From Steinernema hermaphroditum (lineage: Eukaryota; Nematoda; Chromadorea; Rhabditida; Steinernematidae): a stretch of 64,000 nucleotides of DNA. Where the stretch lies: contig CM059624.1 in assembly GCA_030435675.1 (NCBI GenBank), positions 13,044,769 through 13,108,768 on the forward strand, written 5' to 3'. This document shows positions 22,410 to 33,186 of the stretch, piece after piece. The position numbers and the translations under genes are program-made. The notes under the pieces are model-generated. The model was not told where the DNA came from and searched no databases. It saw nothing but the letters and a program-made list of their open reading frames with translations. Positions within the stretch are counted from its first letter, which is position 1, and each line of letters opens with the position of its first letter.

Positions 22410-23523
22410 TCATGTTGACCTGGTGCTTGCCCAAAAAGTTGATTCTGCGATCGGTTGCTGTTGGATCAGTGTAGCTGTTCTGAACAGTTTCCACGTCGTA
22501 GTAGATGTTTTTCCACGTTGCACTCTTGTCAAGTAGCTTCTCCTCCTGTTCTTCGCTGGATGCACGTATGAAACAATGGTGGAAGTCCTCAGGTACGTTT
22601 TCTTCACACAAAGTGCAGTAGATCGTGTTGACACATCGTGTCTGACTTCTCTGCTTCATGTTGTAGGAAGTGTTGCACGTACTGCAGAACTTTCGATGTT
22701 CAAGATACAGATTCTGTATTCTTTGAACGTCTGCTGGATTCTTTCCAATTTAGGCAGTCCGTAGGTGCTCTGGATAGGGAGACCCGCTTTCCGCAGGATT
22801 TCTTTGGCCATTTTCTCCTGCTCCTTTTCACTGCGTGATCTTCGCAAAGCTTGCTGATAGGTCCGTTCCGTCGGCATAGCCCATGGCCACGGCGATCGCT
22901 CGCGGGAGGCATAGGCTGTCAGAGTTTCTGATCAGCACAAGTCCCGGAGTTTTCTCTGACCGGACAATGGCATCAGTTGCATCGGCCTTGGTTAACGGCT
23001 TCTTTGAGTTGTTGCCTCGACCAGAGGGAGGATCCAGAATGGTCGCTGTGATCTTCATGTTCTGGTCAAAAACATTTTGACCTGCAGATTGTGTTTGCCT
23101 CATCAGCCTTCTCAGGATCACGGCTGCCGTGTTGACAGCTCTTGTGTTGAAGCTGATGTAAACGGGGGTTGAGAGGGCGGGATGCTCGAAGATGAATCCG
23201 AAGACGCATCTGTCCGAAGGGGCTTCGTCGTAGATATTCTCCACGATAAAGTCCAGCGCTTCGTAGAGTCTCCTCTCTACGTCACCACCCAGAGAGAGGA
23301 GTTTGAACTCCATAGTTCTCTTTCGAAAGCGAGAACTATAGCTCCGGGAGGAGGAAACAATGGTCATCCCTGAGAATGTCTTTTTTGAATAATATTTAGA
23401 AATAAAAACCAACCGTTTCCACCATTCTGTGCTGAGGTAGAGAAGAGGACTGAGGGTGAAACGAGAGGGCCGAGGTTGAAACACAAGGATCAGGGAATCC
23501 ATTCGAGCCCTCTTGCACTCCAT
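22410..23523 (-). pseudogene. Polinton/Maverick-type DNA polymerase B N-terminal remnant
   Basis: Minus-strand open segments spread over several frames resemble the N-terminal part of protein-primed family B polymerases carried by Polinton/Maverick elements. In order: MEFKLLSLGGDVE with YDEAPSDRCVFGF; IRNSDSLCLPRAIAVAMGYA (the NxDxLCxARAIVVA-type motif of these proteins); GLPKLERIQQTFKEYRI; a Cys/His cluster (YCTLCEENVPEDFHHC); and NIYYDVET, the likely exonuclease I motif with D and E. No palm-domain motifs or other Polinton genes follow, so it is a fragment. Frames could be linked by short introns, but the piece ends abruptly in a second copy of its own 5' part. Confidence 0.6.
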
Positions 23524-23639
23524 TTCCCCTTCATCACGAAGGCTATCTGAACCATTTCCTAGTACATTTTTCCTAACTTATAATTTACCTTCGAGAGCTT
23601 TCTTCACGGACTTGGCCCTTTAGATGGAAGACATGGTTG

Positions 23640-23851
23640 TAAGTTGGAAGTTGTAAATTGGAAGTTTATCTAAAATTTTCTTTAAATGGATATATGAAAG
23701 GAAAACGACGCTGGAGACTGGATCTTTGAGAATACATAAATGAATAGAAGATATATAGAATAAAAACCAACCATTTCCACCATTTTGTCCAAAAGCTGAA
23801 GATGGGTCCGATGAACAGTGAGAGGAACATGGTGTTCCCGCGGCTAAACAT
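23640..23851 (-). repeat. Third partial leader copy of the polB remnant
   Basis: The plus-strand text CAACCATTTCCACCATTTTG near 23768 and its surroundings match the leader segments at ~22331 (CAACCGTTTCCACCATCCTG) and ~23411 (CAACCGTTTCCACCATTCTG). Only the leader is present, with no MEFK.. exon following, so it is a short duplicated piece. Confidence 0.65.
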
Positions 23852-24346
23852 AATTTACATTTTTAGAACAATCTTTATACGTACGATTCGCATGGCAGGA
23901 GTACCCCATTCTAGCTTTCTTGCATTTCCGTGGCGCCGAAACGACGGTCTGAGGGAAGATCGCGCTCGGGGCACCAGAACGGTCAAGCTGGTGAGCTTGG
24001 CTGCAGCTCGCACAGAGTCTTGACCACAAGAGCTCTAGCTCTCTTCTTTTGTTGGCTTCCATCGAAAGTGCGAGTCAGCTTCAAGTGGGCTAATATTGTG
24101 CAAGCTAATGGTGATTATGTTGAGTGAAATGCTTATCGTCATGGAAATAAAAATGGAATTTTCACCTTTCCAATCGAATAAAAGACTGTTGCGACCAATA
24201 AAACCAAAACACTCCAAATGATATTAAATCGGTCGACGTTTTGTGGCGCTTGATTTTGAAGACGGTGTAAGGAAGGGAATGTGACAAATCGTCCAGAGTC
24301 AAACACCGATCGGGGCAGAAATTTGATAACCCTGATAAAATATAAG
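23852..24346. other. Non-coding, repeat-flanked stretch
   Basis: No credible exon on either strand. It is AT-rich toward its right end, where the inverted-repeat element begins. Confidence 0.5.
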
Positions 24347-24858
24347 CTTGATAAAAAAAATCAGGCTCTGTTATCAAAAAGTTGCCGGAATGAGGGAAGC
24401 GTTGCCGGAATGAAAAGAGCGCTGCCGGAATAGTCATTCTCGCCTATAGTCAACTGAACACGAGCTTGGAGGGGCGGGAATATATGTTGAGCTCGACGAG
24501 TCCAAATTTTAGCGTGCTAAGCACAACCGGGGAAGAAAACTCGGGCACGAAAGTGGTTGGGTGTTCAGGATGACTGATAGGACGACTGGGGAAGTGAGGA
24601 TGTGGGAGGTAGAGGATAGGCAGGCCTAAACCTTTATACTACTTATTAAAGACAACTGCGCTCAGGGACCTATAATTATTAGTGATGGCTAGCGTGCTAA
24701 CAAAATTGAAGAGCTGGGGAACAGACACCCATGGGATCGAAGTAACATAGGGGACCAAGACCAACACAAGGATTAAACATTCCCAGCCCGCTCCCCAAGA
24801 AATTCCGGCAACGCTTCCCCCATTCCGGAACTGTTTGATAATAGAGCCAAAAAATCAC
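24347..24858. mobile_element. Non-autonomous element with ~60-bp inverted ends
   Basis: The left end (24347-24411: poly-A/ATCAGGCTCTGTTATCAAA then GCCGGAATGAGGGAAGCGTT) is the inverted complement, with a few mismatches, of the right end (24799-24858: ATTCCGGCAACGCTTCCCCC then TTTGATAATAGAGCC). The interior has no transposase ORF. Target duplication is not clear. The class is unassigned. Confidence 0.6.
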
Positions 24859-25146
24859 AGCGCACCCGGCCACATTCTATTGGGTCGTGTCACTGAGAAT
24901 GGCGGGAATTAAAATTTGAATAGCCAGTTTGAACAGTTTCATTGTTTTGGAAATATGGAAATGAGCAGCTTCCATTTATGGTTGAAATTAACTTAACTAC
25001 TGTGAATTCAGAGAAATTTCATCATAGGCGTCATTTGACGGACTCAACATGCCACAAGATTTACTTACTTTTTCCTTTAAACATCGCTCAAAAGAGTCGA
25101 TTTGGATCGTCGAGAACGTGAGTTTTCTGCAAATAGACTGCGCTTA

Positions 25147-25645
25147 CAAGGGAACATCCCCAAGTGCCCGACGAGTTAGGAGCTGAGATGTGGCGCGGCT
25201 TGTAGACGGTCTTCTAACTAAGAAAACGCACATAATCTCATCGGCCATAAATCAGTCGGGCTACCATAAAGATGGTCATGAAGTTGCAAGGTCTCCTGGT
25301 GCGATGTCCCTGACTAGTCAGAATATACGGTATTTTTGTCCGATTTTGGACGGGGTTTTTAAGGATTTCGGCATTTAGAGCCAAAATTAACATTACCAGT
25401 TAACAACCATGTTCTTTTAGCAAGAAAAGGGGTCAAAAAATGACAAAAACTGACATGAAAACCGTATATTCTGACGAGTCAGGGACATCGCACCAGGAGA
25501 CCTTGCAACTTCATGACCATCTTTATGGTAGCCCGACTGATTTATGGCCGATGAGATTATGTGCGTTTTCTTAGTTAGAAGACCGTCTACAAGCCGCGCC
25601 ACATCTCAGCTCCTAACTCGTCGGGCACTTGGGGATGTTCCCTTG
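25147..25645. mobile_element. 499-bp MITE with 185-bp terminal inverted repeats
   Basis: Arms 25147-25331 and 25461-25645 are near-perfect inverted repeats; I see one mismatch, GACTAGTCA against GACTCGTCA. Ends are CAAGGGAACATCCCC... / ...GGGGATGTTCCCTTG, flanked on both sides by TTA, a 3-bp target duplication of the kind made by PIF/Harbinger elements. The 129-bp centre is non-coding. High arm identity suggests a recent insertion. A non-autonomous Harbinger-related MITE is the best reading. Confidence 0.85.
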
Positions 25646-25648
25646 TTA

Positions 25649-26183
25649 GACCCCAAGTATTCAATCGATAGTGTGGCACGGAGAAGAGGAGACACAGAAG
25701 AAGTGGAACTGTAACATTGCCGATCGACTTTGTTTTTGTTTTTTTTCTGCACTTTCCTGTTCCACAGCTTGCAAGAGACACTATCCGGTATGGTACGTTT
25801 GGATTTGAACAAGTGTCGGTGTAGAAAGCCCCTTATGAAGACGAAACGAATATGCCTCCCGATAAACTAACAACTAAATGAGTGATTCAGCTGTTCCCGA
25901 TTCATTCATGGAGTGATGTGGCTTAAAAAGTAGTTCGGAAGGTTTATGGCATTCGTTATCTTAAGCGCAGACTGCAATATCTACTTCTCCATTTCTTTCA
26001 GTGACGCACTCTAAACTACAAAATCAAAATGTGCGCACTTTGTGATTGTGTTCGATGTTGTACTTTCTGTTCACACTCCAAAATTCGCGCCACCGCACTC
26101 TAAAGCCATCAATCGATCGCCGCTGATCGTCAATAGCGCGTCCTCTGCAGCTACTTTCCCATTTCGTATTCGATTGCTCCGCT
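25649..26183. other. Intergenic, GST promoter region
   Basis: No supported exon. It contains a T-rich tract (25725-25750) and runs up to the GST start. A TTTCTTTCAG near 25994-26001 might be an acceptor, but it is about 180 bp from the ATG. Confidence 0.45.
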
Positions 26184-27145
26184 ATGACCGTCTACAAGCT
26201 GCACTATTTCGAGAACCTCGGCGCCCGAGCCGAACTTATCCGTCTTCTTTTGGTCTACGGAGAGCTGCCCTATGAGGAAGTGCTGATCTCAAGAGCTGAA
26301 TGGCCGAATCTGAAGGCGAGCTATCCAAATGGAAATCTTCCCATTTTGGAGGTTGACGGAAAGGTGCTCCCTCAGTCGATCGCCATCGCCAGGTTCCTTG
26401 CCAAGAAAGTGGGTAAGTAGTTGTTGCTTTGAGCTATGTGAATCTAAAGTTGGACTATGACGTTTAAGGGATATGACTTTCTGAGGTCTGCCCAGAACTT
26501 TTGGATGAACTGCCTCAGTTATATTTCTGACAGCTACCGTGTGCTGATTCTGAGCTTTTGTGGGCCTTATTTCTATCAGATTGGACCTGAAAAATCTTTA
26601 GCTTGGTTTAGAGTCTTAGCTTGACCTCATTTCTGACCCTTTCGAATGATCCTACCAACATCCAAAATCCAAATTCTGATCTCAACCTACTTGTTTACGA
26701 CCTTTATAGGCTTGAATGGTCACCCAAATCGATATACACTATTAGTTAACTGCTTTAAGGCATACTCGGAAAGGACGATTGGGAGGCCGCCCAGGCTGAC
26801 GCCTTCATCGATCTCATCGAAGACACGATCGTCGCCTTGAAGAACAAGGGTCTGACGGTGAAAAGTGTCTCCGGACAGGGAAGCGAAGTCGCCGACGAAG
26901 TCGTTACTACCCTCATGCCCTTCCTCGAGCGCCTGGAGAAGCACCTCCACACGACTAACGGACAGAATCTCGTCGGAGATCACCTCACCTGGGCTGATAT
27001 CAGCGTCGCCGACTGGTTCCGGCGCTATTCGAACACCGCTCCCCATCTTCTTGATGACTTCCCGGTCTTCAAGAAGTTCACTGACTATGTGTATGGTCTT
27101 CCCAATATCAAGGAGTATGTTGCAGCTAGAAAGGTTGCCCTCTAG
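26184..27145 (+). CDS. Glutathione S-transferase, nematode sigma-like class
   Basis: Cytosolic GST that conjugates glutathione to electrophiles. Exons 26184-26412 and 26760-27145 give 204 aa, the usual length. The thioredoxin-like N-domain starts MTVYKLHYFENLGARAELIR with the catalytic Tyr in LHYF. GNLPILEVDG and LPQSIAIARFLAK carry the cis-Pro and the Gln-Ser glutathione contacts. The all-helical C-domain shows LVGDHLTWADISVADWF, the family N-capping/hydrophobic-staple region, and ends NIKEYVAARKVAL. The single 347-bp intron is long for this window. AATAAA is at ~27183. Confidence 0.95.
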
Positions 27146-27502
27146 GCGTTGGATTTTGATAAAGGAGAACACAGATTTTGTATAATAAAGTACAACGTAA
27201 TGAATAAGCTTGATATGTAATGAGATGTAGTGCAACTATTATGCAGGATTTCCCAGTCGGTGAGCAAGAGTGAAAGCCTGATAGCTTCTTGTAGAGGCCC
27301 CAAATTCAACCTCTTCCGTTTCCCTTTTTTGAATAGGCTCTCTTTCGCATGACACATTTTATATGAGAGGGTGACTCTTAGGGAGTCACTCCACAAACCA
27401 AACCTATACCAACGAACATGACACAGAAATAAAAACCCCATAAAACTGAGTATTCCATACTTGATACTTAGGAAAACGAGCAACAGGACAAGTTTGACAA
27501 GT
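27146..27502. other. Tail-to-tail intergenic region
   Basis: Holds the 3' UTR of the GST (AATAAA ~27183) and that of the minus-strand four-TM gene. No coding exon seen. Confidence 0.5.
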
Positions 27503-28426
27503 TTAGACGCTCAAACTGGCGATGTTAATGCCGATCGACGACTTCTTGGAGTCTTTGATGAATGTACGACACTTGAGAAGAATAGTGGCGAACCAAATGT
27601 CCACGGCGAGTGTCACCATCACGAAAACGAGAAGGACGATCCATACGGCGACTAGAAAGCGACAGTTCGGAAGTGGTCGTCTCGGAACTTACGTTCTGTG
27701 CTGGAATGAAAAGCGGCGAGGATTGTGCAAACGGTGTAGAAGATCGTCAAGAATCCCAGAATTGCGCACGTAGTGATCTGAATTTCACAATATGTAGTTA
27801 TGAACCTCTTCAGCCTTAAGTTTTTGAACTTTTGAGTAGCAAAACAAAAAAAGCAAAATCTTAGGTTATAAGAAGCCTCAAAACAATAGCGGGCTACTCT
27901 TGGTGCAATGATCTACATAGAGTGGCCATTGTTGGGTTCAAAATCAGAGAGCTTCTGGAGTATGAACCTCTTCGTTCATTGGGAAGATGGGAAAAAGCCA
28001 TATTCAGTGACCTCAATCAGACGCGTGCGGATTTCAGATTCACTTAGGATAACTGATCCTATGCCCCAGGTAAACTGATGGTCACATTTTAGATTCGAAT
28101 TCTACGACGCCACATACAAAACTACAAAACGTGCATTACCTCCAAGATGATAGCCGGGAGCAGTCGATCTTCTCTGTTATGGTTCACTCCACTGATGACC
28201 ATGAATGCGACGATACATTGGAGACCACAGATCAGAAGACCACTCAGAGAGGAAGTGTTTAGGGTGACGGCGCCAGAGATAGACCCGAGAAAAACGGAGA
28301 CGGCTTGGAAGATATGAAGGATTCCGACGATTTGGGCGCCGCTCTAAACACGAGTCCAAATCCAAAGAGACACTTTTATACCTTGATGTGGATGCCACAG
28401 CAGCAGATCTCTTTCGAAGTGGCCAT
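27503..28426 (-). CDS. Small four-transmembrane protein (LAPTM-like layout)
   Basis: Four exons (28426-28382, 28343-28140, 27777-27693, 27651-27503) give 160 aa. The N-terminus MATSKEICCCGIHIKSGAQI has a Cys cluster before TM1. Four hydrophobic segments follow: IVGILHIFQAVSVFLGS, LLICGLQCIVAFMVISG, ITTCAILGFLTIFYTVCTIL and IVLLVFVMVTLAVDIWF. The C-tail is short and polar. The layout resembles nematode LAPTM/DUF7027-type tetraspan proteins of endomembranes, but I cannot confirm the family. The 362-bp second intron contains no other gene. Confidence 0.72.
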
Positions 28427-28621
28427 GCTTAGGAGAAAACGAAGGTGAAGTGAAATTAGAACGACGCTACTATGCTGTGTTTCGGAATCGCTCGGTGTAG
28501 GCGAGAGAGCTTAGTCATCACGGCTTGGTGGAAGTGACTCATGACATGGAATCATCGCTAGAGCGGCTTGTAATGGCGCGATAGCTTCGAGAAGAATGTA
28601 ACGAAAAAATCGAAAAAACTT

Positions 28622-28694
28622 TGCCCCGAGTGAGGATCGAACTCACGACCTTCAGATTATGAGACTGACGCGCTGCCTACTGCGCTATCGAGGC
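28622..28694 (-). tRNA. tRNA-Met (CAT), elongator type
   Basis: A minus-strand 73-nt cloverleaf: acceptor GCCTCGA/TCGGGGC with wobble, D-stem GCGC/GCGC, anticodon stem TCAGT/TCTGA (four Watson-Crick pairs and a T.T) with loop CTCATAA (anticodon CAT), T-arm GTGAG-TTCGATC-CTCAC. No intron. Identical to the copy at 36180-36252. Confidence 0.95.
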
Positions 28695-29075
28695 GTTGTA
28701 AGTTGTCATGGGTAAGGTGGGTAAAAAGTGGCCAGCATGTATCTATCTTCTATCATCTGAAAACCGTGGGAAGAAGAGGTGGACTTTCTAATTTAGATCT
28801 TGCAGGGGAACCTCTTGAAGTGATACGTGTCGAGTCGTAGGAAGCATGGTCGATTGAGTGAAATACTTGTCATTGTGGAAATAAAAGTTGCATTTTGTAT
28901 TCCGCCATTTTCACATTTCCAACCCAACAGAATACGGTAAAAAATTTAAAAGAACTTGTTGAGGCAACCGGTCTCGATGCAGAGAGCTTTCATTCCAGAC
29001 TTTGATCCCATGGAGACGCAAATTTCGTTGTCGGCACATTTCGTCTTCAAACAGGCTAAAGCGCTTAAGTTACTG
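28695..29075. other. Intergenic
   Basis: 380 bp between the tRNA and the 3' end of the minus-strand TIL gene. No exon or repeat recognised. Confidence 0.5.
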
Positions 29076-30085
29076 TCAGAAATTCGTCCGAATATTACGA
29101 TTCAGCTCGTAGATGCATTGATTGGCCGGAATACATTTGCCGCTGTCGTTGCGAACGAGGCCTGCAATGAGTGCTGTCCCCATGATTCCAATTGGAAAGT
29201 GCCTACCTCCTCCACACATGCACTTATGTTGGCACACCGCAAAGCAGAGAGGATACGGATCGTGGCAGGTAAAATCACAACTTCCGCAGTCGGTCCAGAA
29301 CTCGTTTTCGGGGCACACCGGCGGATCGCATTTGTCCATAGGGACGCACTTTCCTTGCTTGTTGCGAACATTACCTGAAACATCAGTATGAGCAGCCATA
29401 TGAGGGCTCGTACCAGGGATGCATTCGCACTTTGGTTGCCTACAGCCGGCACAATTGCTGGTGGGCGCTTCACAGGTTCCCTCACAGCCTGAGCAGAAGG
29501 ACCATTTTTCGCCTTCAGGACACTCGGGATGGGGACAGGCTTCCATGGGAATACAGGTTCCATTGACGCGTACATAGTCTGAACCTTTTATAAGATCAAA
29601 TTCTGAATCCCCATCCATACCTGAGTTGCAGTCGCACTCGGCAGGGTCACAGAATCTGGGATAGGGGCTCTCGGGGTAAGGTTCTTGACAGGTTGCAGCA
29701 CGGCCACCGCATTCTCGATAGTACTCGTTCGGACCGCAGGTTGGTTGAGGACACGACGCCACTTTGATGCACTCCCCATTAGCATCTCGAACGTAACCTG
29801 AACACTTTGGCGCTCAGATAATACCACCTTCGGTTCACTTTTACCAAATTTGCACTGACACTTGTAGGGCTCGCAGTGGTCGGTGCGATTGGGAAACGGA
29901 TAGGCACAAGTTCCCTCCGGAGGATCACCACATTCTCTAATAGTCTCGTTGGGACCGCATTTCGGAGCCGAAAGAGCAGAGCTGCAGATGGCACACACTA
30001 ACCCTGCCAGAAGAAGAAGAACACTCTAGGGATGTTGTTTGTGGAAGAGAGTCTAGGGATGATCACTTACGGTAAACGAAGCCAT
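29076..30085 (-). CDS. Secreted four-TIL-domain protein (protease-inhibitor type)
   Basis: Starts at 30085 with a five-codon exon (MASFT), then a 45-bp intron and a hydrophobic SVLLLLAGLVCAICSSALS signal sequence. Four trypsin-inhibitor-like Cys-rich (TIL) repeats follow, each beginning C-x-x-x-E (CGPNETIRECG, CGPNEYYRECG, CPEGEKWSFC, CPENEFWTDCG) and ending with the V/I-R-N/D-x-x-G-K/E-C-I/V motif and a final Cys. Domain-internal introns are all in phase 1 at the same place (..CxCxxG|), a sign of exon-duplication growth. The last exon ends YELNRNIRTNF. Such proteins commonly inhibit serine proteases, but inhibitory loops cannot be judged here. A divergent paralogue lies at 30679. Confidence 0.88.
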
Positions 30086-30678
30086 GAAGTTGAGACACAC
30101 AGTGCTATCCTGACGTCCTCTTCAGTTTTATACTCTTCGGGGAGTCCGTGATCTGTTGCTTTTTAGTGATCGGCATTGTCAGTCATAAACCAGAATAATC
30201 GATTTGTCAATAGCCTTATCAGTTCCGCTTCAAGATCACGTACATATTTACCTTTTTGATCAGCCGATACTGTATTCCAAGGCGACCATTGGTGCTGAAG
30301 GAATCTGAACCCAGCGAAAGCCATAAAGCCTCTACACAAAATCACCTCGAGGTCCACGACTTTATGCTGAAATTTTAACGTCTATAAAGACACAGAGGTG
30401 CACACATGATTCGAGTTACAAGGAGGTATAAAAGATGTCAAAAGGGCTACTTTCTTGCATTCCACCAATCTGTATGTATATCACCACATAAGAAGGAAAT
30501 GCTGGCGTAATAATAGTGGTTTGTTGTGCCAAAAAAGAAAAAAATCGGACGGGATGTGGAAATGAAACTGTCATCTTCGATAACAAAGAGAGGCCAACGA
30601 ACGATAGATCACGAACATTTTCAAGAGTACAAAAGCAAGACCGCCGATTCAATGGCCATCTATGGTCGTCTCGACGTC
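30086..30678. other. Shared upstream region of two divergent TIL genes
   Basis: 593 bp between the two start codons; no exon seen. A bidirectional promoter is possible but no specific element is recognised. Confidence 0.45.
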
Positions 30679-31399
30679 ATGGCCTCATATACGGTGAGCT
30701 CGGGAGCCAACTCACTCCATTCTGACACCTTCAGACTATTATTTTCCTTCTGGCAGGGCTCAGCTTCGCCCTCTCTTCTCCGTCTCCACGCCCTACAGAG
30801 GAGGAATGCGAGAAGAAGCCTCATGAATATCTAGACCCTTGTGGTAACTGCGAAAGGACCTGTGAGGATCCCTTTCCTAACTGCCGCAATTCGCCTTGTG
30901 GCGGACCCGGCTGTTTGTGCGAATTTGGTCAGTGGTGGTCTTCTTGGAAAGAATCTTTACAATTTAGGATACTCTCGAATTGCCAACGGATCCTGCATCC
31001 CCAACCGCTCCTGTCCCAACGCCTGCCCTGACGGTGAATATTGGAGTGACTGTGGTAACTGCGAGCCCACCTGCGACAATCCGTACCCTTCCTGCGACGT
31101 CTCCGAATGCAAAGCTCAGTGCGCGTGCGTGCCAAGTAACGTCTTAGAGCCATAATACTTTCAATGCGACAGTTAAGGTGAAATTCGTGATGTCAGCGGC
31201 AAGTGTGTGGGAACCTACGAGTGCAACTCCAATCGTGAGTCAAAGGTTTTCACAAAAGCATTATCTGCTTTCAGCCTGTTGGGATAAAACGTGTAACGAC
31301 AATGAAATGTGCGTCAATGTGGTGAACGACTGCACCCCGTATGGATGCCATAAGAAGCCAGTTTGCGTCGAAACAGGATGCCTTGCCGAGCTTTTCTGA
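30679..31399 (+). CDS. Secreted TIL-domain protein, paralogue of the minus-strand neighbour
   Basis: Exons 30679-30693, 30735-30927, 30968-31135, 31178-31234 and 31275-31399 give 185 aa. Like its neighbour it begins with a five-codon exon (MASYT), then a 41-bp intron and a signal sequence (TIIFLLAGLSFALSS). The mature part has two TIL-like Cys repeats (LDPCGNCERTCEDPFPNC; CPDGEYWSDCGNCEPTC) plus a shorter Cys-rich tail (TCNDNEMCVNVVNDC). The third intron uses a weak TTAAG acceptor. AATAAA is at ~31434. Head-to-head arrangement and matching exon structure point to a local inverted duplication. Confidence 0.85.
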
Positions 31400-31538
31400 A
31401 TTCTTCTGTGTTCTGTGAAGACTAACTTTTGTGAATAAAAATATATGGCTGTTTCTTCGTGTAACAGTATTTGTGGACCACCCTGTACATAAGAACTAGA
31501 ACTCGGCGAACGATAGTCGACAACACCGTATCTGGAAT

Positions 31539-31577
31539 CCATACTCCTTACCCAAGAGTCTTGAGTAAGGAGTATGG
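31539..31577. repeat. 39-bp imperfect palindrome
   Basis: CCATACTCCTTAC and GTAAGGAGTATGG face each other across CCAAGAGTCTTGA, giving an almost continuous hairpin. Its function is unknown. It lies just past the TIL gene 3' end. Confidence 0.75.
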
Positions 31578-31623
31578 TAGACGGTCAGTAGCTCACTGGT
31601 TGCGGAGGATTGAGGAGGGGGCC

Positions 31624-32313
31624 TCAATCAGCGCCGACCCGGCGCTTGAAAGAGGTTTTCCCGGGCTCCTCAGCCGCGGAGAAGAACTCCTCCGAGCAGG
31701 CGTCGGGAGAAGTGGCTCGGCTTTCGGGGAGAGGAGTCGTGTGACGCTCGGATCCGGACGGTGTTCCGAACGGGCAGTCGCGTGGCGCTGATCCGGTTGG
31801 GTCGAGGAACGGTGCTCCGGGCGGGGTTCCGGTCGGGACATCGGACGGCGTTCCCGGCGGGGCGTCGAGCGGCGAGGCGATGGCGGCTGGATCCGGGGGT
31901 GTCGTCGTGGCTCCGGTAGTTCCGCCGTCTCGTAGCCCAAGAGGGCCGCATGACGAGAAAAGCGGCTGCGTGCTTCGGTTAGGAAGTCGGCCCACTCTTC
32001 GAGTGCTTCCATAAGGTCGCCACATTACGGTACATTCGCCCAGGTTGGGCTCGGAGTCTATGATCCGATCCACGTCCACTCCGTCCACGACGAGTTCGCC
32101 ACGATCGTTCTTCTCGAATCGGACAGGGGACGATAGGTACCGTCGTAGCTCCTCGTAAAGCTTCTGCCGATCTTCTCGTGCCAGTGGGGGGTTGGTTACC
32201 CAGCTGTGGATTTCCTTCACGATTTCCGTTGTCCATCCTTCGACGGTTCTTCTTCCTGGGATCGAAATGCGAGTTACGCCTATACTCACTTCACTATATA
32301 CGAACAGAGCCAC
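31624..32313 (-). CDS. Hypothetical Pro/Thr-rich ORF
   Basis: An intronless 229-aa minus-strand frame: a plausible globular N-half (GRRTVEGWTTEIVKEIHSWV, REDRQKLYEELRRYLSS, ELVVDGVDVDRIIDSEP) followed by a low-complexity Pro/Thr/Gly-rich half (PPGTPSDVPTGTPPGAP). A second minus-strand frame is open over the same GC-rich half (31593-32012), so the true reading frame of the C-terminal part is uncertain and a splice between frames is possible. No family recognised. Could be a leftover retroelement gag-like or orphan gene. Confidence 0.35.
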   Translation of the reverse strand: MALFVYSEVSIGVTRISIPGRRTVEGWTTEIVKEIHSWVTNPPLAREDRQKLYEELRRYLSSPVRFEKNDRGELVVDGVDVDRIIDSEPNLGECTVMWRPYGSTRRVGRLPNRSTQPLFSSCGPLGLRDGGTTGATTTPPDPAAIASPLDAPPGTPSDVPTGTPPGAPFLDPTGSAPRDCPFGTPSGSERHTTPLPESRATSPDACSEEFFSAAEEPGKTSFKRRVGAD

Positions 32314-33186
32314 GTCTCGAGCAAGACCAGATGCTCATCTCCAAACGACTACTCCTTCTATCGTATCCCCAGATTCGCACAAGACATGCGCAAGGGACTG
32401 TTTGTGAGATACGAGAGGTGATCAGAACGCGATCAGACAATTTACCATGTGTGAATCTTGCCATTGGCCGCCCCAGGATTGATCTATAAAGATGCGAAAC
32501 CGCCATCAGGAGGCGGAAAAGAAAGTGCTTGCCGAAACTGTGTTCCTCCCGTGATTTTTTTGTTTTATCTCGTGTAAAACTGATATTCCTGAAATATTCT
32601 CGTATGAGTCGCCTCTCTACAGATCCTTTATGTGGTTCACAAACATGTCATTCTGAAACAGGACATGACATCTGAAGATACGGTATGGATCCAGAAGATG
32701 AAGTGGTGTTGCCTCCAGGCGTCCCTCTTTTTCTCCTGCCACATTTCAGATCGTCATTATCGTCGACAGATTTGGTCCTGTCGGCGACAAGAGGCCCGTC
32801 CCGCCAAGGAAGAGCCATAAAATCTCCGTCGCCGACAAACATCTTCCCCTCCTGCCAGTCGAACCATTTGAAGGACCGTCAGCGGCCGCGCTCTCAACGC
32901 CGTCACCAGCCGCGCCATCTCCATCACCTCCTCTTTAGTGATCCCGTGCCCTAATATATCGTGCCTTTACGTATCATGTGATCGTGCATATAAAAGTTTA
33001 ATTATGCAAGCTTGATCGGTAAAGGGCCATTTATAGTCTGCGCGACACAAAACCCCTTTTTTGTGTCGCTTAGCTTGTCTACGCGTGACTATGTACGCAA
33101 AACCAAATAAAACTGCACAGTGATGATGCTTTCGGATCGGGCTATCAAACCATCATCCGAAAAAAATCTTAGCTTAACTTTAAGTA
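32314..33186. other. Gene-free stretch
   Basis: No supported exon. Short open frames on both strands overlap one another. GACACAAAACCCC / TTTTTTGTGTCGC near 33043-33066 is a small inverted repeat next to the large hairpin. Confidence 0.5.
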
